DNA of 64,000 nucleotides, taken from positions 744,001 through 808,000 of the forward strand of contig JABTTZ010000001.1 in assembly GCA_015075625.1 (NCBI GenBank), given 5' to 3'. This stretch comes from Anaerolineales bacterium (lineage in GTDB: Bacteria; Chloroflexota; Anaerolineae; Aggregatilineales; UBA2796). The notes below the pieces were generated by a model, which saw nothing but the letters and a program-made list of their open reading frames with translations, ran no database searches and was not told the DNA's origin. Position numbers and translations under genes: made by a program. The first letter of the stretch is position 1; the number at the start of each line of letters is the position of its first letter. Below are positions 35,819 through 44,115 of this stretch, one piece after another.

Positions 35819-36885
35819 CACCTAACGATCCCCTTGATCTGTCGATCATCATCACCACCTATAACCGCCGCCAACTGCTCCAAGAGGTGGTTGAATCGGT
35901 GCTGGGGAAACTCACCTGCACCTACGAGATCATCATTGTCGATGACGGCAGCACCGACGATACACGGGCGTATCTGGCAGCGCTGGGAGCGCCATGCCGC
36001 GTTGTTTTGGCGGAGCATGGCGGGGTACAGGCGGCACGCAATCTGGGGACGGGGCTGGCACAAGGGCGCTATTTAAAATTTACCGACGATGATGATGTGC
36101 TTGACCCAGAGGCAGTTTCTAGCCAAGTGGCGTATATGGAGCAGCATCCAGAGATCGGCGTTGGCTATTCGGATTGGATGTTCGTGGCGCGAACGAAAGA
36201 GGGGAAAATCAAGCGCTGGTTTTACACCATGAGCCAGATCGATGATCCTGTCGGCTACCTGATCATGGATTGGTGGTGTCCGCTCTTTGTCTACTTGTTT
36301 CGCGCTGATGCGGTGCGTGGACTGGTCTGGGATACCAGTTTTCGCGTTCTCACCGATATGCGGTTTGTGGTAGAGGCGGCGTTGAACGGCGTCTTGTTTG
36401 GCTATCATCCCACCGCGCCGCTCTCCTTGGGGTCGTATCGGGCGCTTCTTCCTCGCCAGCAACGGATAAGCCTTGCTGCCTCAAACGCTGTACGCACGGA
36501 ACGGGAACTTGAGATTATGCAGCGGATGCAATCCCGTTTGGAGCGCGATAAGGCATGGACTCCTTTCCGCATAGAGGTGCTTGCTGGGCGTTACTTTGGC
36601 ATTGCCCGCCGGATTTTTCCTGAAGACAAGCGCCTGTTTCGAGCGTTGATCAAGAAGACTCTGGCGCTGCAACCAACCTTTCAACCCGAAGGGAAACGCT
36701 ACCGACAGTTGATCCGCTGGTTTGGTTATGCCCATGCCGAACGTCTGCGCCGCTTTAGCCTGCGCCTTCGGGAAGGGTACCGTGCCTTACGCCCGCCACC
36801 ACAATCCCTCTCACCGGAGGGATCATCCCCCGACGACATCATCCCTATTATTTCAACAGGGCGCACGGTTGTCCCCAAATTTTGA
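35815..36885 (+). CDS. Family 2 glycosyltransferase
   Basis: 356 residues. A GT-A fold with LDLSIIITTYNRRQLLQEVV, EIIIVDDGSTDDT (nucleotide-binding Asp pair) and YLKFTDDDDVLDPEA (metal-binding DxD). The C-terminal part has basic helices and no clear membrane segments. The donor and acceptor sugars are unknown. The ATG at 35815 overlaps the mtaB stop (ATGA), implying coupled translation; the longer frame from 35626 lies inside mtaB and is rejected. Confidence 0.9.
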   Translation: MTPNDPLDLSIIITTYNRRQLLQEVVESVLGKLTCTYEIIIVDDGSTDDTRAYLAALGAPCRVVLAEHGGVQAARNLGTGLAQGRYLKFTDDDDVLDPEAVSSQVAYMEQHPEIGVGYSDWMFVARTKEGKIKRWFYTMSQIDDPVGYLIMDWWCPLFVYLFRADAVRGLVWDTSFRVLTDMRFVVEAALNGVLFGYHPTAPLSLGSYRALLPRQQRISLAASNAVRTERELEIMQRMQSRLERDKAWTPFRIEVLAGRYFGIARRIFPEDKRLFRALIKKTLALQPTFQPEGKRYRQLIRWFGYAHAERLRRFSLRLREGYRALRPPPQSLSPEGSSPDDIIPIISTGRTVVPKF

Positions 36886-37861
36886 TCCGATCACTGCTTC
36901 CGCCGATGATCCGCTCGTCACGGTGATTATCTGCACCCACAACCGCTGTGCGGTGTTGGCTGAAACACTCAACGCGGTGATGGCACAGGAAGGGGTGGAT
37001 TTCGCCTTTGTCATCTTGGTGGTTGATAACGCCTCAAAAGATCGCACCCCTCAACTTGTGGAAGCTATCGCCCAACGGGCAGCCGTTGAGATACGCTATA
37101 TCCTTGATCCTATTGTTGGACTCTCACACGCCCGTAATGTCGCTTTGGATTACGCCCAAACGCCTTATGTCGCCTTTTTGGATGATGATTGTCAGCCTTC
37201 ACCCCAGTGGTTGGCGGCGCTCATCGAACCGTTTCGGGGAATTGTGCCGCCGCCCGGCGCTGTGGGGGGGCGAATCTGGCTGCGCTGGACAAACGCACCG
37301 CCCCGTTGGATGTCCGACGAGTTACGGGGGTATTTTGGCTACCTTGATTATGGTGAGGATGTGCAGTCCGTTCGGATGGTAAATGGAGGGAATATTGCCT
37401 TTCCCACAGCGGTTGTTCGCCGCTATGCGTATGACACGCGGTTGGGGTTGGTAGGTCGGCAGCAAACGTTGGGGGAAGATGTTGATATTTTACTGCGGAT
37501 GCGCAAAGATCATCTCGCCATTTATTATCAGCCGGGTGCGCTCGTTTGGCATATCCTCGGTGAGCAGCGGGAAAACCGCTCATTCCTCCTGAGGCGAAGT
37601 CGTGGCTTGGGGCGGCAGCAAGCACAGCTTGCCACGCTCTATCATTACCCGGGACGCTTGGGTGTCCTCCGCCTAATGCTGAAAGAGGCTTGGTCGCGGC
37701 GGCATTGGTGGAAGCGGATTGCCCTTGATCTCGTGCGGGGGACACTGCTGCGCAGCGTCCCTGAACGGATGTGGGTACGCAGTACGCTTGTCCGCTTTTT
37801 TGCCTTTCAGCGCGTCTTACTCACCCTTGTCGTAAAAGGGGAAAAGACGCTCGGCAGATGA
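36869..37861 (+). CDS. Family 2 glycosyltransferase, second of a pair
   Basis: About 330 residues. PLVTVIICTHNRCAVLAETL, VILVVDNASKDRT and YVAFLDDDCQPSPQWLAAL are typical GT2 motifs. GPRRWMSDELRGYFGYLDYG-like and GEDVDILLRMR segments resemble exopolysaccharide transferases. The start is uncertain. The frame is open to an ATG at 36722, well inside the preceding gene. A TTG at 36869, overlapping the previous gene by 17 bases and giving LSPNFDPITASADDPLV, fits the domain boundary better. Confidence 0.85.
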   Translation: MSPNFDPITASADDPLVTVIICTHNRCAVLAETLNAVMAQEGVDFAFVILVVDNASKDRTPQLVEAIAQRAAVEIRYILDPIVGLSHARNVALDYAQTPYVAFLDDDCQPSPQWLAALIEPFRGIVPPPGAVGGRIWLRWTNAPPRWMSDELRGYFGYLDYGEDVQSVRMVNGGNIAFPTAVVRRYAYDTRLGLVGRQQTLGEDVDILLRMRKDHLAIYYQPGALVWHILGEQRENRSFLLRRSRGLGRQQAQLATLYHYPGRLGVLRLMLKEAWSRRHWWKRIALDLVRGTLLRSVPERMWVRSTLVRFFAFQRVLLTLVVKGEKTLGR

Positions 37862-37913
37862 GTGCCATCCCCCAATCTTCAGGGGTGTTGCCTTCATATT
37901 CGCCAACCCCGGC

Positions 37914-37919
37914 TATAAT
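37914..37919 (+). promoter_or_regulatory. Possible -10 element before the NfeD-like gene
   Basis: TATAAT lies 22 bases before the chosen ATG at 37942. The best -35 (TTGCCT, 37888-37893) is 20 bases away, which is long. Confidence 0.35.
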
Positions 37920-37941
37920 GAAGGGGAAGGAGAGGTTAGGA

Positions 37942-38580
37942 ATGATTCTCCAAGATGCAAATTTGATTTACATGCTGCTCATCGTTGGTCTGTGGACGGC
38001 GGTGTTCAGCATCTACACACCCGGGACGGGCGCAGGTGAAACGATTTCCTTCGCCCTTTTGGGCGTGGGAATTTATGCTTTTGCCACCAACCCAATGACG
38101 AATTGGATCGCCGTGGGGATGGTCACCGCCGGAACACTTGCCTATCTTCTCTTACCGCTCTACCGTAAAGGGTTGGCGCAGTTGGCGCTTGTTGGGTTAG
38201 CGGTACAAATGGCAGGCGGCTTGTTTATCTTCAGCGGGTCGCCTGTGTCGCCCGTCTTGATCGTCTTTACGGCGACGGTTTCCTTCGCCCTTTACCAATG
38301 GGCGTTGCTGCCGCTCTTGAACAAACGCCTGAGCGATCCCATCCTCGGTGATGAAGAACTGCTGCCCGGGTCGGTGGGGCGTGTTGTGGCACAAGTCACC
38401 CCGGCAGGGGGGACGGTTCATGTGCGCAGTGAGCAGTGGTCTGCCTATAGTGACGACACCATTCCCATTGGCGAAAGTGTCGTCGTGATGCGTCGGGATG
38501 GGCTGCGGTTAGTGGTTGCCCGCCAGAAGGATAAACGGGACGCCCGCCGCACGGGTGCAGATGGAGAACTGGAGAACTAA
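37942..38580 (+). CDS. NfeD-like membrane protein
   Basis: 212 residues. Four to five hydrophobic segments (LIYMLLIVGLWTAVFSIY, ETISFALLGVGIYAF, AVGMVTAGTLAYLLLPLY, VSPVLIVFTATVSFALYQW) are followed by a soluble OB-fold (LLPGSVGRVVAQVTPAGGTVHV ... ESVVVMRRDGLRLVV). This is the NfeD architecture. The protein acts with slipins in membrane microdomains. ATG 37942 is preceded by GAGAGGTTAGGA. The slipin gene starts at the next base after its stop. Confidence 0.88.
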   Translation: MILQDANLIYMLLIVGLWTAVFSIYTPGTGAGETISFALLGVGIYAFATNPMTNWIAVGMVTAGTLAYLLLPLYRKGLAQLALVGLAVQMAGGLFIFSGSPVSPVLIVFTATVSFALYQWALLPLLNKRLSDPILGDEELLPGSVGRVVAQVTPAGGTVHVRSEQWSAYSDDTIPIGESVVVMRRDGLRLVVARQKDKRDARRTGADGELEN

Positions 38581-39483
38581 ATGCCAAACCAAGTCACAAT
38601 TCTCATTATCGTCTTTTTGGTCATCATGCTCTTGTGGCTGCTGATGCGGTCCATCAAGATCGTCGCTGAATACAATCGTCTGGTGATCCTCTCGCTAGGG
38701 CGCTACGCCGGCACGCGGGGACCGGGCGTGACCATTGTCTTGCCCTGGGAAAACGCGATCAAGGTGGACTTACGGGAACGTTTCCTTGAAATCCCCCGTC
38801 AGATTTCGATTACGAAAGACAATGCCAGTATCGCCATTGACTTCCTCGTGTACTACCGCGTGGTCGATCCGAAGTTGGCGATCTTGCAGATTGATGATGT
38901 CGTCCAAGCCTCGCTGAACATTGCCACCACAACCCTCCGTGCCGTGATCGGGGATATTCCGCTGGACGACGTGCTGGCAAAGCGCGAGACGATCAACGAA
39001 TCGCTGCGGGTGAAACTCGATGAGATCACCGAACGGTGGGGGCTGAAGGTCACCAACGTTGAAATCCGCGAGATTGAGCCGCCGCGTGATATTCAAGAGG
39101 CGATGAACCGCCAAATGACGGCAGAACGTACTCGCCGCGCCACTGTCACCGCCGCCAGCGGGGAGCGCGAAGCCTCGATTATGGTTGCCGAGGGCGAAAA
39201 GCAGGCTGCTATCCTCCGTGCTGAAGGTGAGAAGCAATCCGCCATCCTGACGGCAGAAGGCGAACGACAGGCACAAGCGCTGCGGGCGCAAGGGTTTGCT
39301 GCCGCGCTCAGCGTGATTCAAGCCGAGGCGAAGGGGGTTGATGAAAAGACGATGGCGCTCCAATACTTAGAGGCGCTGCAAAAGATCGGCTCGTCGCCTT
39401 CTACAAAGTTTGTCCTGCCTATGGAGATCAGCGGAATTGTGGGGCAGATTGTCGCTACGATGAGTGGCGGGAAACAAGCCTAA
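38581..39483 (+). CDS. SPFH/stomatin-family protein (slipin)
   Basis: 300 residues. One N-terminal membrane segment (TILIIVFLVIMLLWLLM) is followed by an SPFH domain (VAEYNRLVILSLGRYAGTRGPG, VDLRERFLEIPRQ, DVLAKRETINESLRVKLDEITERWGLKVTNVEIREIEPP). A long Ala/Glu-rich coiled coil (EGEKQAAILRAEGEKQSAILTAEGERQAQALRAQG) drives oligomer formation. It forms membrane-associated rings. The partner NfeD gene abuts it directly upstream. Confidence 0.95.
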   Translation: MPNQVTILIIVFLVIMLLWLLMRSIKIVAEYNRLVILSLGRYAGTRGPGVTIVLPWENAIKVDLRERFLEIPRQISITKDNASIAIDFLVYYRVVDPKLAILQIDDVVQASLNIATTTLRAVIGDIPLDDVLAKRETINESLRVKLDEITERWGLKVTNVEIREIEPPRDIQEAMNRQMTAERTRRATVTAASGEREASIMVAEGEKQAAILRAEGEKQSAILTAEGERQAQALRAQGFAAALSVIQAEAKGVDEKTMALQYLEALQKIGSSPSTKFVLPMEISGIVGQIVATMSGGKQA

Positions 39484-39552
39484 AGGGAAGGCATCGTGTG
39501 AGGGCGCGTCAGAACGCGCCCGGCGAAACCGCATAGATAGCGTTAGGGGTTT

Positions 39553-40659
39553 TTAGGCTTTCGCCCCATTCAGAAAATCACTCACTGCGGCAAAGAGTTC
39601 ACGCAGATCGTCCGCCGTCAAATCTGCCATGTGGGCGATGCGAAAGGTTTTATCCTTCAACTGCCCATAACCATCAGAGAGCGTCATCCCGCGCCCCTTT
39701 AGGAATTTGTTCAGCGCCTTCACTTCTACATTGCGGGTGTTTGCCACCGTGCTAACCGTTGGCGAGTGGTAGCCTTCCTCGCTGAACATAGCAAACCCCG
39801 ATTCGACCACCCAATCGCGGGTCATTTCCGCCAGCTTCTGGTGACGGGCAAAGCGGTTTTCCAACCCTTCTACATTGACAATGTAGTCCATCTGCTTTTC
39901 GGTAGCATACAGCAGCGAGACGTTTGGGGTAGAGGGGGTATTGTTTTTGACGAGGAAACTTTCCAGTTCAAGGAAGTCAAAATAGTAGCCGCGATAGGGA
40001 ATTTCCTTCGCCCGCGCCAACGCCCGATCTGAAACAGCGGCAAACGCCAAGCCCGGCGGCAGCGCCATTGCCTTTTGCGTGCTGGTCAGCAGAACATCCA
40101 AGCCCAGACCGTCAAAATCGATCTTATAGCCGCCAAAGATGCTTACCGCGTCCACAAGGATCAGGGTGTCTGGGTACTGCTGAATCACCTTCACCATGTC
40201 TTCTAGCGGGTTTTTCACCCCCGTGCTGGTTTCGTTCAGGACAATCGCCACTGCGTCGTAGGGCTGTGCCTTCAGGCGCTCTGCCACGTCTTCCGGCTTG
40301 ATCGCCTTGCCCCATTCGGCGTTGATCACATCGACCTTTTTCCCATTGCGCTCGCTAACATCCGCCCACCGTTCGCTGAACGCCCCGTTCACAAGGTGCA
40401 GCACGCGGACGCTATCCCGAATACAGTTGCGTGATGCCGCCTCCCACAAGCCCGTTCCCGACGAGGTGGACACATACACCCGCGATTGGGTGAAGAACGC
40501 TTGGCGAAGTTTCGTTTGAACACTGCTGAACAGCGCCTCGAATTCCGCGCCGCGATGCCCAATCATCCAGCGGGCTTGTTCGTCCAGAATTTCTTTCCGA
40601 ACTTCGATGGGACCGGGAATAAACAGGCGCACATGGTCAGGCTTTTTCACATCGGACAT
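39553..40659 (-). CDS. Class V aminotransferase (alanine-glyoxylate / serine-pyruvate type)
   Basis: 368 residues, PLP-dependent. FIPGPIEVRKEIL at the N-terminus, SSGTGLWEAASRNCI, LVDAVSIFGGYKIDFDGLGLDVLLTSTQKAMALPPGLAF with Schiff-base K196. The family includes alanine-glyoxylate, serine-pyruvate and phosphonate aminotransferases; the substrate is not certain. It lies 13 bases after the SIS-domain gene in a minus-strand pair. Confidence 0.9.
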   Translation of the reverse strand: MSDVKKPDHVRLFIPGPIEVRKEILDEQARWMIGHRGAEFEALFSSVQTKLRQAFFTQSRVYVSTSSGTGLWEAASRNCIRDSVRVLHLVNGAFSERWADVSERNGKKVDVINAEWGKAIKPEDVAERLKAQPYDAVAIVLNETSTGVKNPLEDMVKVIQQYPDTLILVDAVSIFGGYKIDFDGLGLDVLLTSTQKAMALPPGLAFAAVSDRALARAKEIPYRGYYFDFLELESFLVKNNTPSTPNVSLLYATEKQMDYIVNVEGLENRFARHQKLAEMTRDWVVESGFAMFSEEGYHSPTVSTVANTRNVEVKALNKFLKGRGMTLSDGYGQLKDKTFRIAHMADLTADDLRELFAAVSDFLNGAKA

Positions 40660-40672
40660 GAGGTCTTCCTTT

Positions 40673-41755
40673 TTAGTTGTTCGTCGTTTCCACGCGAGTC
40701 AGAATTGCCATAGCCTCGTCACGGGCAGGGGTGGGTGTTGGGTCGGTGTCTGTCAGCAGGGCGAGGTAAAGGCTGACATAATCCCCGAAATGGACGGCAT
40801 AGAGCAGGTGCGCCAATGACGAGGCGCCCTTTGCCGTGACCGTATCAGGAACAATCCCCTCCATCATGAACACTTGCCGCGCCGCTTCCGCCGCTGCCCG
40901 AAGGTGCGGCGGCTCGTTCGGCGCTGCCAGACAAAATGCCCCGATACGGATACCCGATGGAATCATCGCCAGCCCTGAAAGCGTGATGAGGGTGAGGTCA
41001 GGGAGCGAATCCGCGAGGGCGGGGGCTTTCCCATTCAGGGCGATTTGTGCCTTCCAGCGGCGTGCCGCCGGAATCAGGACGCCGCCAGCGTAAATCAGGG
41101 GGAGGCGTCCTATCATTTGAGCAGCGAGGCGTTTTGCTGGATTTTCCGTAGGCGGCACAGAAAACCCGATGATGGGCTGCTCCTCGCGCAGAACACGAAT
41201 CGCCTCCCCCATGTCAGAATCGAGATCGCGCAGCCAGCCTAGGCGGGCAAAAAACGCCAGCAGTAAGCCAAACTGCCACCCTAATGCCGCCCGTTCAGAG
41301 GCAGCCGTTTTATAGCGCCAGAGTGTAGAGCCAGCCCGTTCCGCCGCCGCTGCCAGCGCCCCGCCCATGCTGATCACAAGCATCTTTGCCCCCCGTGCGT
41401 CGGCTAGATCGCGTGCCGCGCACAGATCGGCTGAGCTGCCGCTGTGGTCGATCAGGATCACCAGTGTGCTTTGCCCATCGGCAAAGGCGGGCAGATCGCG
41501 CCCACCCCAAACACAGATTGGGACATTGCACAGATCGGCGGCATAGGCGGCGAGCATCTCTCCGGCAAGTTTCGCCTCCGCCAACCCAACGATGACGATT
41601 CGTGCAATACGCGGGAACGATTCAGCAAGGGGCAGCCCCGCCCCAAGCGCCCACGCCGCCGCCAGATCGTCGGGGAAACGGGCGAGATGGTCACTCATGC
41701 CACTGGCATCGGTTTGACGGTAACGGGCGAGATCGTCGGTGGTCACAGCACGCAT
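40673..41755 (-). CDS. SIS-domain protein of the phosphoglucose/phosphomannose isomerase family, active site degenerate
   Basis: 360 residues. Two SIS subdomains are seen: IVIVGLAEAKLAGEMLAAY ... STLVILIDHSGSSADLCAARDLADARGAKMLVISMGG, and PLIYAGGVLIPAARRWKAQIALNGKAP. The C-terminus SSLAHLLYAVHFGDYVSLYLALLTDTDPTP is diagnostic for bifunctional PGI/PMI. The usual NENxK segment is LNGKAP, the HNE segment is LITL, and the Lys after DPTPVxxIxxLK is absent. It was therefore probably recruited for binding or another reaction. It is co-transcribed with the aminotransferase gene. Confidence 0.8.
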   Translation of the reverse strand: MRAVTTDDLARYRQTDASGMSDHLARFPDDLAAAWALGAGLPLAESFPRIARIVIVGLAEAKLAGEMLAAYAADLCNVPICVWGGRDLPAFADGQSTLVILIDHSGSSADLCAARDLADARGAKMLVISMGGALAAAAERAGSTLWRYKTAASERAALGWQFGLLLAFFARLGWLRDLDSDMGEAIRVLREEQPIIGFSVPPTENPAKRLAAQMIGRLPLIYAGGVLIPAARRWKAQIALNGKAPALADSLPDLTLITLSGLAMIPSGIRIGAFCLAAPNEPPHLRAAAEAARQVFMMEGIVPDTVTAKGASSLAHLLYAVHFGDYVSLYLALLTDTDPTPTPARDEAMAILTRVETTNN

Positions 41756-41968
41756 TCCTCTTGGGAAAATCGTGAATAATAGTACAAAGGAACATGCCCC
41801 CTTGCAATAGTCTCCCCTGACGAGTGTTGCTTTACGTAGGATACAACCCCTTTGGATTTGTTTTGTTTGTAAATATTTGTTTTTTTTAATCTACATTAAA
41901 CCATAAAGCGGACAAGCGCGATACAATGTTTGACGCTTGGTCTCCCTTTACACTCTTCAGGAATCCTG

Positions 41969-43849
41969 ATGGACTCATTGATTGGAAAACGGCTAGGGCA
42001 ATACGAGATTATCTCCCGTTTAGGGGCGGGGGGAATGGCGACTGTCTACCGCGCACGACAAGCATCGGTGGAACGCGATGTGGCGATCAAAATCATCCGT
42101 TCCGACATGATGAATGATCCTGTATTTGCCGAGCGTTTCCGGCGCGAGGCAAACACGATTGCCAAACTGAGCCACCCGCACATTGTGAAGGTCTTTGATT
42201 ATGGCAGCGAGGGCGACCTTGCCTACCTTGTGATGGAACTCTTGGAGGGGGGCAGTCTTGCCCGCCTGCTCCGTGCCGAAGGGGATATGCCGCTGGAGAA
42301 GGCGAGCGAGATGCTCCAGCAGGTAGCGCGAGCGCTGGATGTTGCCCATCAACAGGGAATCATTCATCGCGATTTGAAGCCAGATAATATTTTGCTGGAT
42401 AGTTTTCGCAACGCCTTTCTCACCGATTTCGGCGTGGCAAAGCTGCTGACCGAACAGAAAATGACCAGCACCGGAGCGGTGATTGGGACGCCCGCCTACA
42501 TTGCCCCCGAACTCTGGAACGGCAGTTATGCCGATAACCGCAGCGATCTCTACGCGCTAGGGGTGATCGTTTACGAAATGCTCACCGGGCGAGTCCCCCA
42601 CAATGGGGATACACCCTACCGCATGATGCACATGCACATCTACGAAGATGCGCCGCCAGCAACCAGCATCAACCCGACGCTCCCTCCCGTCATTGATGAC
42701 TTTTTAGCGGTGGCATTGGCGAAAGACCCTGACCAGCGCTTCCGTTCCGCCGACCACATGGCAACGGTTTTCCAAGCGGCAATCCACAGCGGACGCCTCC
42801 CCCCGGGAATCGTCGTCCCCACGCCAACGGGGTCTCAACAAATGCCCAACCGCACCGCCCGCTCAAGGTCTCAGGCTGCCTCATCGATTGGGCGGGGGGG
42901 CGCGGTTGTTTTCGGGGTGGTAGGCGTTCTCACCCTTGCCGTGATCGGTCTGCTGTTGAGCATGAGCGGGCGTTCAACGCCGAGCGCCAATCCCACGATC
43001 CCCCCTAGCGAAGTTGCCGTGCTGGTGACAGACATGCCAACAATGACAGCGACGGCAACCTATACCGAAACAGCGACATATACCTTCACGCCGTCTCTGA
43101 CACCGACCGAAGCGCCCAATCAGGAAACGCTCGTTGGCGTGGTCATGGCAACCCTCAGCGCCAAGCAAACACTGGAAGCTATTTCCGTGATGGTATCACA
43201 CACGGAGACAATGACGATCACCCCGACGGAGACGCCCGATATTCTTGCCACAGCACAGTGGATTGTGGAACAAACAGCAACGGGAAACGCCCTCAGACTG
43301 GCGCTGATGGCAACAAAGACCCCGACCCTAACCGCCACCGCCACAAACACCTACACTCCAACACCCACCCCCACAGAGTCAATGCTGCGCATCATGGCGC
43401 AGCCCCGCACACGGATTCGGATGGGTCCCGGCACGAATTATCTGGTTTTGGCAGTGGTTGAAACAACAAGCGACTTCTACGCCTTTGCCAAAGTGAAGGG
43501 CAAAGACGGGGCAATTTGGTATTTGATTGATGTGCCAAACCTGCAAAAACAGGGCTGGATTTCCGAAGATGTTGTGGAGGTCAGCGATCCGATCTACGCC
43601 GTGAATCTCGCTACTGCCATCACCATCCCGCCGCCGCCGCTGAACACGCGCACAGCCACACCGAGTCAGGCAACCTTGACCAGCACCCCCGATGGGGCGA
43701 ACCCGCTTCCAACGATAATGGCAACAAGTGGGGCAGTAGAAACAGTCCCTGCCCGAACAGCAACGCCCATTCCCCCAACCACCCTGCCCGCGTTCACGCC
43801 AACCCGAACGCCTATCCCAACCAGTTGTGGTCCAAACCCATGTACATGA
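41969..43849 (+). CDS. Membrane Ser/Thr protein kinase with SH3b-like extracellular end (first tandem copy)
   Basis: 626 residues from ATG 41969 (MDSLIGKRLGQYEI). Kinase domain at about 10-270 with K41 (VAIKII), catalytic D135 (HRDLKPDN), D153 (DFGVAK) and YIAPELWNG. One membrane helix lies near residue 315 (VVFGVVGVLTLAVIGLLLSM). A Thr/Pro-rich extracytoplasmic linker follows, then an SH3b-like module at about 471-543 (TRIRMGPGTNYLVLAVVE ... QGWISEDVVEV), and a TP-rich tail ending CGPNPCT. It likely senses the envelope. Confidence 0.92.
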   Translation: MDSLIGKRLGQYEIISRLGAGGMATVYRARQASVERDVAIKIIRSDMMNDPVFAERFRREANTIAKLSHPHIVKVFDYGSEGDLAYLVMELLEGGSLARLLRAEGDMPLEKASEMLQQVARALDVAHQQGIIHRDLKPDNILLDSFRNAFLTDFGVAKLLTEQKMTSTGAVIGTPAYIAPELWNGSYADNRSDLYALGVIVYEMLTGRVPHNGDTPYRMMHMHIYEDAPPATSINPTLPPVIDDFLAVALAKDPDQRFRSADHMATVFQAAIHSGRLPPGIVVPTPTGSQQMPNRTARSRSQAASSIGRGGAVVFGVVGVLTLAVIGLLLSMSGRSTPSANPTIPPSEVAVLVTDMPTMTATATYTETATYTFTPSLTPTEAPNQETLVGVVMATLSAKQTLEAISVMVSHTETMTITPTETPDILATAQWIVEQTATGNALRLALMATKTPTLTATATNTYTPTPTPTESMLRIMAQPRTRIRMGPGTNYLVLAVVETTSDFYAFAKVKGKDGAIWYLIDVPNLQKQGWISEDVVEVSDPIYAVNLATAITIPPPPLNTRTATPSQATLTSTPDGANPLPTIMATSGAVETVPARTATPIPPTTLPAFTPTRTPIPTSCGPNPCT

Positions 43850-44115
43850 TGAGGATGTTTTTTGTACAAGTCATTTCAAAACCCCGCTCCTTGACCCTCC
43901 ATAAAGGAGAGGGGTTGTTTACCCCCTTTCCCCGCTTGCAGGGAAAGGGGGTAGAGAGATAGGGGTTTTTGACATACGTTTTAGAGTAGAAGCCCCCTCA
44001 AAAAAATGCACTCCCCCTCAGCCAGCATAGGGGGAGAGAGGGCTGGGGGGTGAGGGGCTGTGCGTAAGGTGAGTAAATTTTTTTTCATAGCTCATAGGGT
44101 TATAGGATGGGAATT
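43850..44115. repeat. Intergenic GC-rich palindromes (repeat family 3)
   Basis: Between the tandem kinase genes lie CCCCTTTCCCCGC/GGGAAAGGGGG and CCCCCTCAGCC/GGGGGAGAG palindromes, with AGCCCCCTCAAAAAAATGCA between. The same CCCCCTCAAAAAA element occurs at 50.48 and 52.32 kb, always downstream of a gene of this block. Confidence 0.5.
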
